Source of the DNA: Paracamarosporium sp. OC-R06-R3
Taxonomy: Eukaryota > Ascomycota > Dothideomycetes > Pleosporales > Didymosphaeriaceae
Assembly (NCBI GenBank): GCA_019828545.1
Contig: JACVRA010000494.1
Coordinates: forward strand, 388-42,957
DNA: 42,570 nucleotides
Direction of reading: 5' to 3'
The position numbers and the translations under genes are program-made. The notes below the pieces were generated by a model. The model saw nothing but the letters and a program-made list of their open reading frames with translations. It did no database searches and was not told the origin of the DNA. This document shows, piece by piece, positions 23,901-34,247 of this stretch; the first letter of the stretch is position 1; the number at the start of each line of letters is the position of its first letter.

Positions 23901-25295
23901 GATTTGAGCAGGCCAGCAATGCCAGAGCTCGCCTCGAGGTGCCCAACGTTCGGTTTGATGGAGCCGACGTAAAGATCGTCCGTCCTAGCAACGCCCTCGC
24001 AAAAGACCTTGAAGACGGACGCCATCTCTTCTCGATCGCCTACTTGGGTTCCCTGTGCAGAGGCTCGTCAGACGAATTCTGCTTGCTTCATCTCGTGGGA
24101 TACTTACCGTGCCGTGAGCCTCGACAAATGTCGTATTCGCAGGACTCAGTCCAGCCTCCCGGTATACGCGTGAGGACAAAGCAGCCTGGGCATCGCCGCT
24201 GGGTGTGTTCAGGCCCGAGGTTTTGCCATCCTGGTTTACACCAGAGTTGGCAATGACGGCATGTATTCGGTCTCTGCTCTTTTTGTTAGCCATAGACACT
24301 CCAAGGAGATTCTTGCCACTTATTACCCATCCTCAAGTGCTCGGTCCAGCCGTTTAAGAACAATCGTGGCCACGCCCTCACCACGTCCGTACCCCTCACC
24401 TCGCGAGTCGAAGGCATAAGACTTGCCATCGGGATTCAGCATGCCCATGCCACTCACTACATCGACGTCAGCTGGTGCCGGAGCATGATCACAGTCTTTG
24501 CATTGAGTGGGAATTAGGAATGGGGTTCGACAGAGTGGATAAACTTACTAACGTTGAGCGTATCGGGGTGAATCACAAGTTGCGAGCCACCAACCAAGGC
24601 AAGGTCCGATTCGCCCAGCCTAAGACTTTGACATGCTTGGTGAAGGGCCACCAGACTTCCTGACTGCATATCGTCAGTACGACACTTTTCATGACTCTAC
24701 AAGGGCTCCTTACGCAGCCTGTATCAATAGTCATGCATGGGCCTTTCAGGTCGAAACAGTATGAGATCCTGTTCGAGAGAACTGCTGCTGTGTAAGCAGC
24801 ATTCCATCAGAGGGGCCTCGTGTACCTACTCGCGTCTCCTGTCCCGTTCATATGCGTATTACTAATTGTAGATAGATCCTTGTGGCCTATCCTGTCGTAG
24901 CTCCTCTCGAAGATGCTGGCAAAGACGCCGGTATTCGACCCCCGCAACGTCTCAATGGGGATACAAGCATCCTCCAATGCCTCGTACGTTGTCATCAGGA
25001 ACACACGCTGCTGGGGGTCCATGGCGTGGGCCTCTGTGCTGGAAATACCGAAGAACTTGGCATCAAACTGCGAAATGTCCTCCTGCAAGAAGAAGCCGTG
25101 CTTCGTGACTATGGACTGCTTCGCATCAGGGTATGCGTCAAACCATTCCTCAGCAGCCCAGCGGTCCGTGGGAATCTTGGTGTGACCGCTGCGGCCCTCT
25201 GACAGCAGCTTCCATAGTCTATCCAGGTTGTTAGCCCCGCCAGGGAGCCTACAGCCGACACCGATGATGGCGATGGGAGCTGGATCTGGAGACAT
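14943..25295 (-). CDS. Highly reducing PKS with C-terminal carnitine acyltransferase domain
   Basis: Eleven exons: 25295-24830, 24787-24714, 24663-24549, 24471-24327, 24273-24108, 24052-23810, 23760-22727, 22672-17836, 17766-16147, 16093-15117 and 15051-14943. All phases agree and give 3261 aa. Order: KS (Cys180 in DTGCSGS), SNG-repeat linker (451-525), AT (GHSSGE, Ser727), DH (His1052 in [16 protein letters not shown]; Asp1255 in HPITLDATQ), C-methyltransferase (EAGAGTGG, 1541-1548), ER (SGPVGQAAI, 2068-2076), KR (Lys2379, Ser2403, Tyr2416), ACP (GLDSLVSIE, Ser2594), then a choline/carnitine acyltransferase domain from about 2665 (FEHTMID, His2973; [11 protein letters not shown]). All domains keep their key residues. 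The closest described type is Trichoderma virens Tv6-931, where the acyltransferase domain releases and recaptures the chain. The start is the ATG just before [15 protein letters not shown]; a 20-codon upstream extension is hydrophobic and less family-like. It shares a divergent promoter region with an MFS exporter. The product is unknown. Confidence 0.95.
23395..23619 (-). repeat. 15-bp coding minisatellite in the KS-AT linker
   Basis: Fifteen tandem 15-bp units within PKS exon 7 encode fifteen five-residue repeats of the form N-G-(I/V)-(G/K/E)-S, residues 451-525. Units 9, 10, 12 and 13 are the most diverged (for example DGAES and NSAKS). The reading frame is maintained throughout. The strand-opposite frame is also open only because the unit length is divisible by three. 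Confidence 0.9.
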
Positions 25296-25954
25296 GACTT
25301 GGAAACAAAAGGTAATGAGGAAACAAAATCTCAAGAGTACACGACGTGCTAACAAAGCTACCTCGGCCAGTCAATGATTTTACAGCTCTTCTTCTATACG
25401 ATGGTGGTTATACCAAATGTGAACAATCCATATCAGGTGATCCATTGCCTGTGCTGACCTGCCATTTGCAGAAGACGGACCCACCATGCTGCTAGATGAA
25501 GTCCGAAGGATGGGGGCCCTGCATGGATTCGTTACACAGGTCTAGTTGCAGGATAATAGGCTAAAGGGCTGTGGGGGTGGAGAATGCCAATATAACACGC
25601 TACACGAGTTGATAGAGATAACGATGTCGACATAATGATGGTGAAATGGAGGGATGAAGGGATGGGTGGTGGTGCAGCACTGTACGTGATCCTTGGCGTC
25701 GTATGCGCTAACCCAATCAAGTACTTATCATGCCTCTAAGCGTAGGCGAGTGTAACACTCGCCTATTCAGTGTAGGAGCATTATTTACAGTTTGTTAACC
25801 TACGCATACCAGGGATATAATTACCCGGGTACTTAAGTATGCAAGTACGCTCCTGCCTTCAAAGCACTCGCTTTGTATTTCCCAGGCTTGGTATCTCTTA
25901 GTTTATCGCATCATTTTCTAAAACGCTTTCTACCCCAGCAATCTCTAGGACCCC
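25296..25954. promoter_or_regulatory. Divergent PKS / MFS promoter region
   Basis: This 659-bp gap separates the start codons of the PKS (minus) and the MFS transporter (plus), so it should carry the promoters of both. It contains a perfect inverted repeat at 25743-25765 and, at 25816-25823, an AT-rich GATATAAT that could serve the MFS gene. No other motif is convincing. Confidence 0.7.
25743..25765. promoter_or_regulatory. Perfect 11-bp inverted repeat in the shared promoter
   Basis: TAGGCGAGTGT is followed by one A and then by its exact reverse complement ACACTCGCCTA. It lies 190 bp from the MFS start codon and 448 bp from the PKS start codon. A dyad of this length suggests a site for a dimeric factor, such as a Zn2Cys6 cluster regulator, acting on both genes. 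No regulator gene was recognised in the window. Confidence 0.55.
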
Positions 25955-27822
25955 ATGACGGACACTGCATCAGAGACTATCTGTCAGGCCGATGTGTCCG
26001 CCAACGTGACCGACACTACCGAGAGCAGCGGCGAGCGGCCCGCAACTCAATATATGCAAGGATGGGCCCTTGCTTCCTTGTCCTTGGCATTCATGTCTAT
26101 CTGCTTCGTATTGGCGATTGACAATACCATTCTGGGTTCGTGCTTCCTATAGTGTGGCCCAGGGAGCATCAGACCTAACAGCCATGCAAAGCGACGGCGA
26201 TTCCCCAGATTACTACCGACTTCCAAAGCCTCAACGATATAGGCTGGTATAGCTCATCTTACCTGATCGCGCAGATGGCGCTGCTACCGACTTGTGGGCG
26301 CCTTTACGCCTTTTACAACATTAAGTGGGTGTACTGCATCTCGCTAGCCGTCTTTGAACTCGGCTCCATTGTCTCAGCAGTGGCCCCGAATTCTATAGCA
26401 CTTATTATAGGGCGAGCAGTCACAGGCCTGGGCGCTGCTGGCTTAGTGAGCGGAACCACAACTATTTTGTCGTATTGCGTATCATTAAAAAATCAGGCCA
26501 TGCTGTCTCCTATCGTCCTGGGAGTGTACAACATTGGGTCGGCCATTGGACCACTCGTGGGTGGTTCAATAACTGACAGCAAGGCGCTGACCTGGCGTTT
26601 TGTGTTCTGGATTAACCTCCGTAAGTCTCTGTCTAAGCAGGAGCTCATCACACCATTTCGTAATCAACTACTAAAAGTTACCAGCCTTTGGGGCTGTCGG
26701 GCTAGTTCTTATCTGGCTTACGCTGAAACAACCCCCACCCGCAGTAAAGGGAGACCTGCCTTGGGATCAAAAGCTCCGTCAACTTGATCTTCCAGGGGCC
26801 ACTCTCTTGCTTAGCGCAACGACGTGTTTAAACTTAGCATTGCAGTGGGGTGGCATCGTCTATCCGTGGTCCGATGCTAAAGTGTTCGGGTGCCTAATTG
26901 GATGCGGCCTGCTCCTGGTGACCTTCCTGGTCTGGCAATTCCGAGGCAAAGAAAAGTCGGTTCACCTATTTTGTTATTCGAGTCTTCCCTCGCATAGTCG
27001 AAGCCTGTTACATATGTTCAGAATTATTGCTAACATGATTCCAGCGCGACTATCCCTCTTCGTATCTTTCGAAGTCGTACCGTATCGGCCTCCTGCAGCT
27101 TCATGATGCTCGTCCAGGTGGCCATAGTCCTGCAGTCATACTTCTGGCCCATATACTTCCAGTCGGTAAAAGACACCAGCGCCAGAGACTCGGGCATCAA
27201 TCTACTCCCCTTGATCGTGTCTAACAGCGTCGGCATGTTTTGTTCGGGCCTTATAGCGTCGAGATTCGGGCACTATGTGCCGTTCATGTGGTTTGGACCC
27301 ATCTTCCTGGCCACTGGGGGGGGTCTATATCAATTGGTCCGAGCCGACAGTCCACACGGTCACTGGATAGCGTTCCAAATCCTGTCTGGGCTTGGATATG
27401 GCAGCTGTAGCCAAATGCCTATCCTAGCCGTGCAGGTTGTCCTTAGCAAGCCAGACATACCAACGGGCCTTGTCATAGTCATGTTTTTCCAGATGCTAGG
27501 GGGCGCGCTGGCTCCTAGCATTGGGCAGAACCTTCTCACCGACGGGCTTCTGCGAACTCTCAGCAAGGTGCAGGGGGTGGATGGTGCAACCGTAGTGGCG
27601 GCAGGTGCCAGAGGGTTCAGGGAGATAGTCCACCCCGAACTGCTGAACGCTGTCGTGGACGCATACAATTCTGCTTTGAGGAACGTGTTCTGGGTGGCGC
27701 TAGCTACTCCAGCCCTCGCTTGGGTAACAAGCTGGGCAATGGAATGGCGACAATTGCCCGATCCCAAGAGTCAGGCTAACCATGCGTCCCCAACTCAAGC
27801 CGACGAGGCCGTTGAAAAATAG
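25955..27822 (+). CDS. MFS multidrug/toxin exporter (DHA2-like), 4 exons
   Basis: Exons 25955-26135, 26192-26620, 26685-26955 and 27045-27822 have matching phases and give 552 aa. The third intron must use donor AA|GTCGGT, not the GGTTCAC five bases later, to keep the ENATIPLRIFR block in frame. After a hydrophilic N-terminus of about 35 residues, hydrophobic segments follow the 14-helix drug:H+ antiporter pattern. Visible family blocks are DNTILATAIPQIT at the end of helix 1, GRAVTGLGAAGLVSG, and RFVFWINLPFGAVGL before the mid-protein helices. The protein would sit in the plasma or vacuolar membrane and expel a small molecule using the proton gradient. Its divergent pairing with the PKS makes export of, or self-protection against, the polyketide the likeliest role. 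Confidence 0.92.
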
Positions 27823-27936
27823 CTCGAAAGGAAAGAAGGGCGACACCGAGTTCGGGCGGAATGTGCCGTATCACATCATTGCCAAAGGGAAAAAAGACGG
27901 TGTGTAGTGGTATCTTTTCTTGTTGCAGGAGTACAT

Positions 27937-27953
27937 GGGGGGGGGGGGGGGGG
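27937..27953 (+). repeat. Poly-G tract (17 G)
   Basis: Seventeen consecutive G residues follow TACAT, about 115 bp after the MFS stop codon. Such a run can form a G-quadruplex in the MFS transcript 3' region, or its length may be an assembly artefact. Confidence 0.85.
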
Positions 27954-28375
27954 TTAAAACAGGGATTCTTATGTGCGTTTAGCCACGGTTCAAATATCTT
28001 TTGGGCCAGTTGTGGCGAGGAAGGATTCCCAAGCTTTACCAAAATCGGTATAAAAATTTCTTAGGGATCATCAGTATACCCTGCTCCTCGTATGCAAGAA
28101 CACCTGCGACTAGAGAGCGACCCCTCGGGCAAGATAAGAATATAAAATTTGTAGATGCGTAGGACTTTGGGGTGCATAATCTCTCGACGAACCAGGCCAG
28201 AATTGGTAAATGGGCTTCATGCAAGATGAGCAATTTATCATACCATGTAGCTCCATCGTCAACCACGGTTCCTCCTCAACCGCACCGAATTCGTACATCT
28301 CCGTCACCTGCATATGCGTGGCTGCCTACTCTTCGTGAGAGTACGTGATAACATCTGGCCTAGTATTCATGCACC

Positions 28376-28503
28376 CACCCTCGGGTGAGTGTGCGAAAAC
28401 CGCTTGTGCAACAGCGAGTGGGACCTACATTTGCCTCACGCAATACCCACCCGCAGGTGAAGGCTCTACAGATCACCACATCCCCACCTGTACGGTGAGG
28501 CAA
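28376..28503. promoter_or_regulatory. Cluster of CACC/GGTG dyads with flanking inverted repeat
   Basis: Three dyads occur: CACCCTCGGGTG (28376-28387), CACCCGCAGGTG (28448-28459) and CACCTGTACGGTG (28485-28497). In addition TTGCCTCAC (28431-28439) is the exact reverse complement of GTGAGGCAA (28495-28503), enclosing the second dyad and overlapping the third. It lies between two convergent genes, so it is not an obvious promoter. A binding-site cluster, a structured 3' transcript end or a mobile-element remnant are all possible. Confidence 0.4.
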
Positions 28504-28628
28504 GTGTGTAGTCGTAGATGACTACTGATAGGTGGAAGACGTTGAAGGAAACGCGTAAGCTCTTTATTAGCCCAGCTACACAGCTACATGACTCATAATA
28601 CCCTTCCATCCCTAACCTATTAAAGGTT

Positions 28629-30101
28629 CTAATCCTCAATATACTTCGTGTCCGCTGTCCTGGTCAACCAATTGTCGTTGTTCATGGTCAAGTAGACATA
28701 GATGTCCACGATGGGGCCAACAAAATCCATGAGCAGGAACGCCCACACCTGACGTCCACAATAGGGGTACCATTTTAGGAAACCTCGGTACGTTGAAAAC
28801 CATCCGTTCCACCCAAAAGCTAGCCAAGCCACGTAGGCGTATCTGTTGGGGACTGGTGTGAGACAGAACTCATGAATGCACGGTGGATGAGGAATGGTAC
28901 TTACGCGATCCATGGCGTTGTGAACAGCGTTTGAAGCCAAGCCCAAACGTAGGCGAGGGCCCAGAGGGGACGAGCCAGGCGCTCAACCATCTTATGTGTC
29001 GTGTACGGGTGTCTCCTAGTAGTAGAGAGTCAACAAAGCACACCACACCAAAGGCGGCGACCTACCGCATCAGTTTTCTCCACCCCGGGTATACAAAGAT
29101 ATATCCGAGGAAAGTGCGAAAGTTTCCACGGTCCCAACGAAGCACCTGCCACACAAACTTGTGGTCCTGAGGAATATTGGTCGTCACTTCGGCCTTAGGC
29201 GTGTTCTGGATCGATACCTTCCACCCACGGTCAAATACCAACCCCGTTAAAACAACATCGTCGGCGGTGTTAACAATCCGTCGGCCGATGACCTCATGTG
29301 TGTACGCGTCGGTAAAATCCTGGTCCTGTAGGATAGAAGCACGAATGAAAAGTGTTCGTGCTGACAGGCACCAGCAGCCTCCATCAGCAGCAAAGTGCAC
29401 CTCGCGAGAAGATTTCCACTGATGCAAGTCAAACGTGGACGTTGCTTCCCATGGAGTAATGACGCGTGCATCTTGGCGGTCGGATGGGACCTCGGCGCTG
29501 GTAGAAATCGCAGTCAGTATGAATATGTTATGCTACCCAGGGTGGGCATTGCACTCCGTGTTCTTCTTACCTCTGTATGCCAGCAACAGCGCCGACTTCG
29601 GCATTCTCAAACGGTGCTAGGAGATAGGGGACAACGGTGTCCACGCGCCAATAAACATCGTCATCCACCAGAGCGAAAATCTCACCTCTTGCCGCTTTGA
29701 CTCCAACCACCAGCTGGTGACGTTTGTTGGCCAGAGGCGCAATCACGATGACGATTTTTTCAGCGTGCTCCCGCAGTGGTTCGATAAGCTCCTCGATACG
29801 AGCCTTGTTCCGCTCAATGGTGGCGATAATGATCTCGCGAGGGTTTGCCTTAAGCCAAAGGCGCATGCACTCGGTAAAGGTCGACCCGGTGTCGATTGTA
29901 GGAACAATAATGCTTACGTCCTTGTTGCTGTAGTTTACCTTTTCAGGCAAGGGCACAGGCTTGTATTTGTGCGAATAGTAGGATATGACGGCCTTGTCGA
30001 GTACACCCCAGGCCCTGCAATGTGCAGTGTAAGCCATGGTGTAAATCACAGGTTGCCCAGCCCGAGGGCACTCACCACAGAGCTCCCAAAGCCACTGCCA
30101 T
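28629..30101 (-). CDS. Family 2 processive glycosyltransferase, 5 exons
   Basis: Exons 30101-30076, 30014-29571, 29497-29066, 29015-28905 and 28842-28629 agree in phase and give 408 aa. The GT-A nucleotide-sugar fold is shown by DVSIIVPTID (41-50), the metal-binding aspartates in ALVDDDVYW (126-128), TADDVVLTG (Asp236-Asp237) and QVLRW (Gln274-Trp278), the QxxRW signature of processive beta-glycosyltransferases. Hydrophobic segments near the N-terminus and in the last 130 residues imply membrane anchoring. It resembles hyaluronan-synthase-like fungal GT2 proteins such as Cps1-type enzymes and Zymoseptoria GT2, which affect hyphal surface polysaccharide. The sugar donor is unknown. The first exon encodes only eight full codons; this ATG is the one that puts the first intron in phase, but an earlier start is possible. 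Confidence 0.88.
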
Positions 30102-31075
30102 TTCGCATGCCAGAGCAGGTACTGGCCGTCGTTTGGTGTGCCGGATATGGGTTGAGATACCTGGGGTAATCGTGAGTATCTCATACAGTTGACAAAAAGG
30201 CCGTTGAATGAAGCCTTTTATATCCTCGCAACAGGAGTCATATTACGCAGTACATGGCTGTTTGATTACCTGGTTACAGGATATGTGCCTGAAGCTGAGA
30301 GATCGCGAAGACCTATGTGACCAAGGCTGCATGATAAACTTCCTAGACATTCACTCCGCCGAGTCTGGAAGGTAACACTGGGCTTGCATATTCCAGACGC
30401 AACAGGAGGTACTAAAGAACAGAGACATATCACGCGATATGCATGCGGCCTTGGGGTGTTGCGGACCGAGGAACCGCGATACCGAAGACCCTAGACGAAC
30501 AAGCCCTGATTACACTCCTATCTTACTAAGTACCATACTACTATATAAAGAGGGCTGGTAGTTGGCACACTAATCGCGGGAACTAATGGTGGAGGCGGGA
30601 AGGATTAGGGTGGAATGGAAGCTAGAAACGGTACGTCCCACGACTCGTTTAACGTTTTTGTCTATCTTAGCTTGGACGCCGGGCATCGCTTGGCGCATCT
30701 CCTTCCTCCCCCACGCTCTTCCTTATACTCCCCCTGCACACTTGCGTTCAGACTGCATAATACAAAGTTCTTTAGCCTATATATGTGATTCTGTTTATCC
30801 GGAAATCCTATTCTTATTTTTACTTGTATGCTTCCTGCAAGTAGCTGCCCTAAGTAGAAGATTCTAGGCACTCGAGGCAAGCATCCGACACCCATTCCAC
30901 GTATTTAAGCGCCCCGTGTCGTGCTGTCTATATAGGAATCAAAGTGCCACCAGAAAAGAAAAAGTCAATCTCTTTCTTTTCCCTCTTCGCACACACACTG
31001 CTTCCTATCTAAAAAAAAGGCCCCCACACGTTGTTGGCCAGCCACGCGGAATTTGGTCGTAACCCTTGACCGAGC
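30102..31075. other. Divergent intergenic region, GT2 / DUF2306
   Basis: No supported gene is present. For the plus-strand gene, TATATA at 30929-30934 and a CT-rich tract at about 30968-30990 precede the ATG at 31076 by 147 and about 100 bp. For the minus-strand glycosyltransferase no clear promoter element was identified. Confidence 0.5.
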
Positions 31076-32618
31076 ATGTCGCCTTCATCGCCACCACCTC
31101 GAACGGCTCCGCAGGGGTCGTCGTCGAATAACAGATTCCTCCGATACGTCAGGGCCTTGTATCGCGCCTTTGGCTTCAACCAAGGCTATGCTTTCACCCT
31201 GTGTAAGTGATGCAAGCGAGCCGAAGTCCCCATTCTTGCACAGCATTACCCCAGCGGGGAAAAAGATGGCCAAGCCAGAAAGACATGGGGATCGACGAAG
31301 CAAAGAATAAGCCGGCTTTTTAATCGAAATCAATAGATAGCACCCCAAAGAGAAAAAGACGTACCCAGATGAGAAACACAAGGGGCTACTAAGCTGACAG
31401 AAACACCAAACGAGCACTGCTAACTGTGGACATGACTCCAGGGTTCATCTTCGGCGGCGCAATGACAGGCTTTGTGCTGGCCAGAATACAAACCCTCTCG
31501 CTGACATCGCGCATGTGTCCCGCACATTTCCCAGCGCCTACAGATCCGGAGGCCGCCAACGTCGTGGGCATCGCCTCGTCGTGCTATTGGATCTCGCGCT
31601 TTGTCCGGTATAGAGCGGGCATGGGTCTGCATCTCGCTACATCGTTCCCAGCAGGAGTACTAGCCGTCGTGCAGTTCGTGCCCAAAATCCGACATCGCTT
31701 TATCTTGTACCATCGTGTCGCCGGGTATGTGGCTGTCGTGCTCATGACGGCAGGGAATGTCGGCGCCATGATGATGGCAGATACCGCCATGGGAGGTAAG
31801 AAAGTTTATGCGGTGTGCACATTATCCCGTTTCTCCTCAGCTTTCTCTGTTTTCGGACTTACCCCCTGCCCCGCGTTTTACTATCCCAATATGGAACGGC
31901 CCCCACCGCCACCCATGTATAAACGCATTATAGTGAAAAGCCGGACGAGATCTGACCCGCTGCAGGAGATCTCGCAACGCAAACGTTTGTGGGCGCCGTT
32001 GCGCTAGGCATCCTGGTCACCTTCTCGTTCGCCATCTACAACATCCGGCACCTGCAGCTCGATCAACATCGAGCGTGGATGCTGCGGTCATGGTTCTACT
32101 GCGGCTTCATTATCCCGTTGCGGCTCATCCAAGGCGCCATGGCAGCCATCGTGATGAGGTGGCCCAGCGCCCAACGACACTCGATAATGACGTGCTCGCA
32201 GCTTCTTTACATGTACGGCAACGATGTCGAGACGTTGCACGAAGCTTTTCCCGTGTGCGCGCCGGCAAACGCCCACCTCCTAGCGGCGGCGGGCGGCTTC
32301 GTGCCGGTCCGTGGGGCGTTAGGCGCTGACCAAGCGCACAACAGCGCGACGTGGGAGATGACATTTACAGCGGCCGGGATGGTGGCTTTGCTGATTAACG
32401 GGGTTGGTATCGAGGCTTATCTATGGGCGACCAGGGGTGAGGCGAGAAGGCTGAGAGCGGTCAGCGCCCAGATGCAAAGGGACAGGGGGGTCAAGCCTTC
32501 TAGGTTTGCCGACAGGGCGGAATCCGACGACGTGCATCAATCACAGCTTGGCAACGGCCGGGAGGGGGAAGCGGTGGAGGTGGAGACCAAGCAAGATTCC
32601 ATCATGCACGTTGTGTGA
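31076..32618 (+). CDS. DUF2306-type polytopic membrane protein, 3 exons
   Basis: Exons 31076-31202, 31442-31795 and 31969-32618, with unusually long introns for this window (239 and 173 bp), agree in phase and give 376 aa. The exon 2 acceptor restores Trp in TLWFIFGGAM and the exon 3 acceptor restores GGDLATQTFVGAV. Hydrophobic segments include FIFGGAMTGFVLARI, YVAVVLMTAGNVGAMMM, GAVALGILVTFSFAIYNI, FIIPLRLIQGAMAAIVM and AGMVALLINGVGIEAYL. The histidines of the family stand in YHRVAGY and QHRAWMLRS, a pattern reminiscent of haem-binding membrane proteins, but the biochemical role of DUF2306 proteins is not established. A Ser/Pro-rich N-terminus and a charged C-terminal tail of about 55 residues are soluble. 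No link to the PKS is evident. Confidence 0.8.
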
Positions 32619-34247
32619 TGTTTAACTCGATGCATCCCATCGACAGTAACTGGCTGAGACATGGGCTCATTCTCATTCTTTGGTGCAAGGCTAGAAACAT
32701 GCTAACGAATATACTGTCATTACCAGAAACGTTTCGGGTCAGAAAAATAGTGCCGAGAAAAGATCGCAAAATATTGCCACGTTTCACAGAGGATCTCCGC
32801 ATCAGTGGCGACTATCCCAGTTGCAGTCAGACAGGTTGAAGGTCTAGCCCATGGACCCAAGCCAGATCATACGAGGAGAGGCGGTGGAGGGCACTTCTAT
32901 CCTAAAACATTAAATCTCATTTAAGCATACCTTGTTGGGTGCTCATAACAGCCTTCGTATATACAATAAATTCAAACACACTACTACAATTAAGTCGATG
33001 CCCACGCTTCTCCGGCTCTTACGCTTCTATTGCCTGCTCTGTAATTTTTCTCGCGAACATATGCACTGCAGCAGTCATAACCAGTCTGCTCTAAGCTTCT
33101 GTCTTTCGTTAGACTTCCTATGCCAGTGACGATGTAGACCTAAGAGTAAGTACGCGTAGGGTAGGCAATAGTAAATTCCACGACCGTATCGCTTTAGATT
33201 ATGCTGCAGCTGGCCGTTACTAGCGCTAAAGCAAGGCGAGCCGTATCGGCGGCATTGGAGCTAGCACGCCATCCTTGGCGCGATCGCGCGGCCAAGTCCG
33301 CCCAGCCGTTGTTGCATCGGGGCCAAACAGCCGGCCTTGGCCTTTGGTAGGTTGCGACCCCTGTCGTCTGGCTGAACGATGGCGACGAGCTTGTCTGCAT
33401 CTTACGGAACGTCTGACTGAGTTCCGAAGACACACCTATCTTAAATGCATATATGTTAGTATTTTGATAGGCCGTTGTAGCTGTGTAATAACGTTGTGAT
33501 CTTTTGTATACTCAAGAGATCACTTTATACTTATACCACTAGAATCAACTCACTTGCATGAGTTGTAGCGCCCACTCTTGATGCGAAAACATGCACCAAG
33601 TCAAATAAGTTTTCACACCAGACTAGTTCGACTGACAAGTGAGATATGCGGCAGTCATTCACCAAGAATGAGCTCTTTGTACAGTGTGTTGCAAGCAGGG
33701 CAGATAGATATTTACTACCTAGGCAGGCTCTCGCGCATCTAGCGGGTCAGTCCAACAGTGATTCAAAGACAGCATTCGGTTGTGACGAGCCGTACAGAAC
33801 CGTTTAGCCTAGCCGACACAGTACGCATTCCCTAGGACAAGGTTGGAACACATAGTGTTAACACTCCTATCACTTGGCAGAAGCGATTGACAAGTATTCA
33901 ATATTGCGAAGCAATAGAGTTACAAGTGTCTCCTAATTACAGAGTCAATGGTCCGTCTCAACACGACAACTAAATTAGAAGTAGAATGTAAATTCATATT
34001 AAGTATTAGGGTTACGTTATAGATTAGCCTCTACCTTCTCCTTTATAAGCTCTGCACCTGTATTGTATGAAGTACGTGTGAACCAGGTTCAGCATTTCCA
34101 TCTACGTTCTACGTAGTTTGTATACAGGAGCAGTGTAAGCTCTGACCTATGTCTACCTCCATTCGCCAACACTCCAAATCTACGATGACACAAGAATATG
34201 GCGAATGTGAAGATAGATAACAGCAGGGCAGGTACACAAGTGCCTAT
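32619..34247. other. Intergenic, no supported gene
   Basis: The stretch is mostly AT-leaning, except for a GC-rich patch at about 33220-33430 whose composition differs sharply from its flanks. The patch has open frames on both strands but no family motif. It may be a fragment of something inserted. I see no RNA gene or other element. Confidence 0.55.

Larger units (their letters stand above)
27823..28628. other. Convergent intergenic region with G tract and dyads
   Basis: No coding signal is visible between the 3' ends of the MFS gene and the glycosyltransferase gene. It contains a 17-G run at 27937-27953 and a cluster of CACC...GGTG dyads at 28376-28503. Confidence 0.6.

Noticed and set aside
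30586..30867. Plus-strand 93-codon ORF with hydrophobic C-terminus, 44 bp after a TATATAA
   Set aside because: Lone small ORF with a weak start context and no recognisable family; the TATA match alone is not enough.
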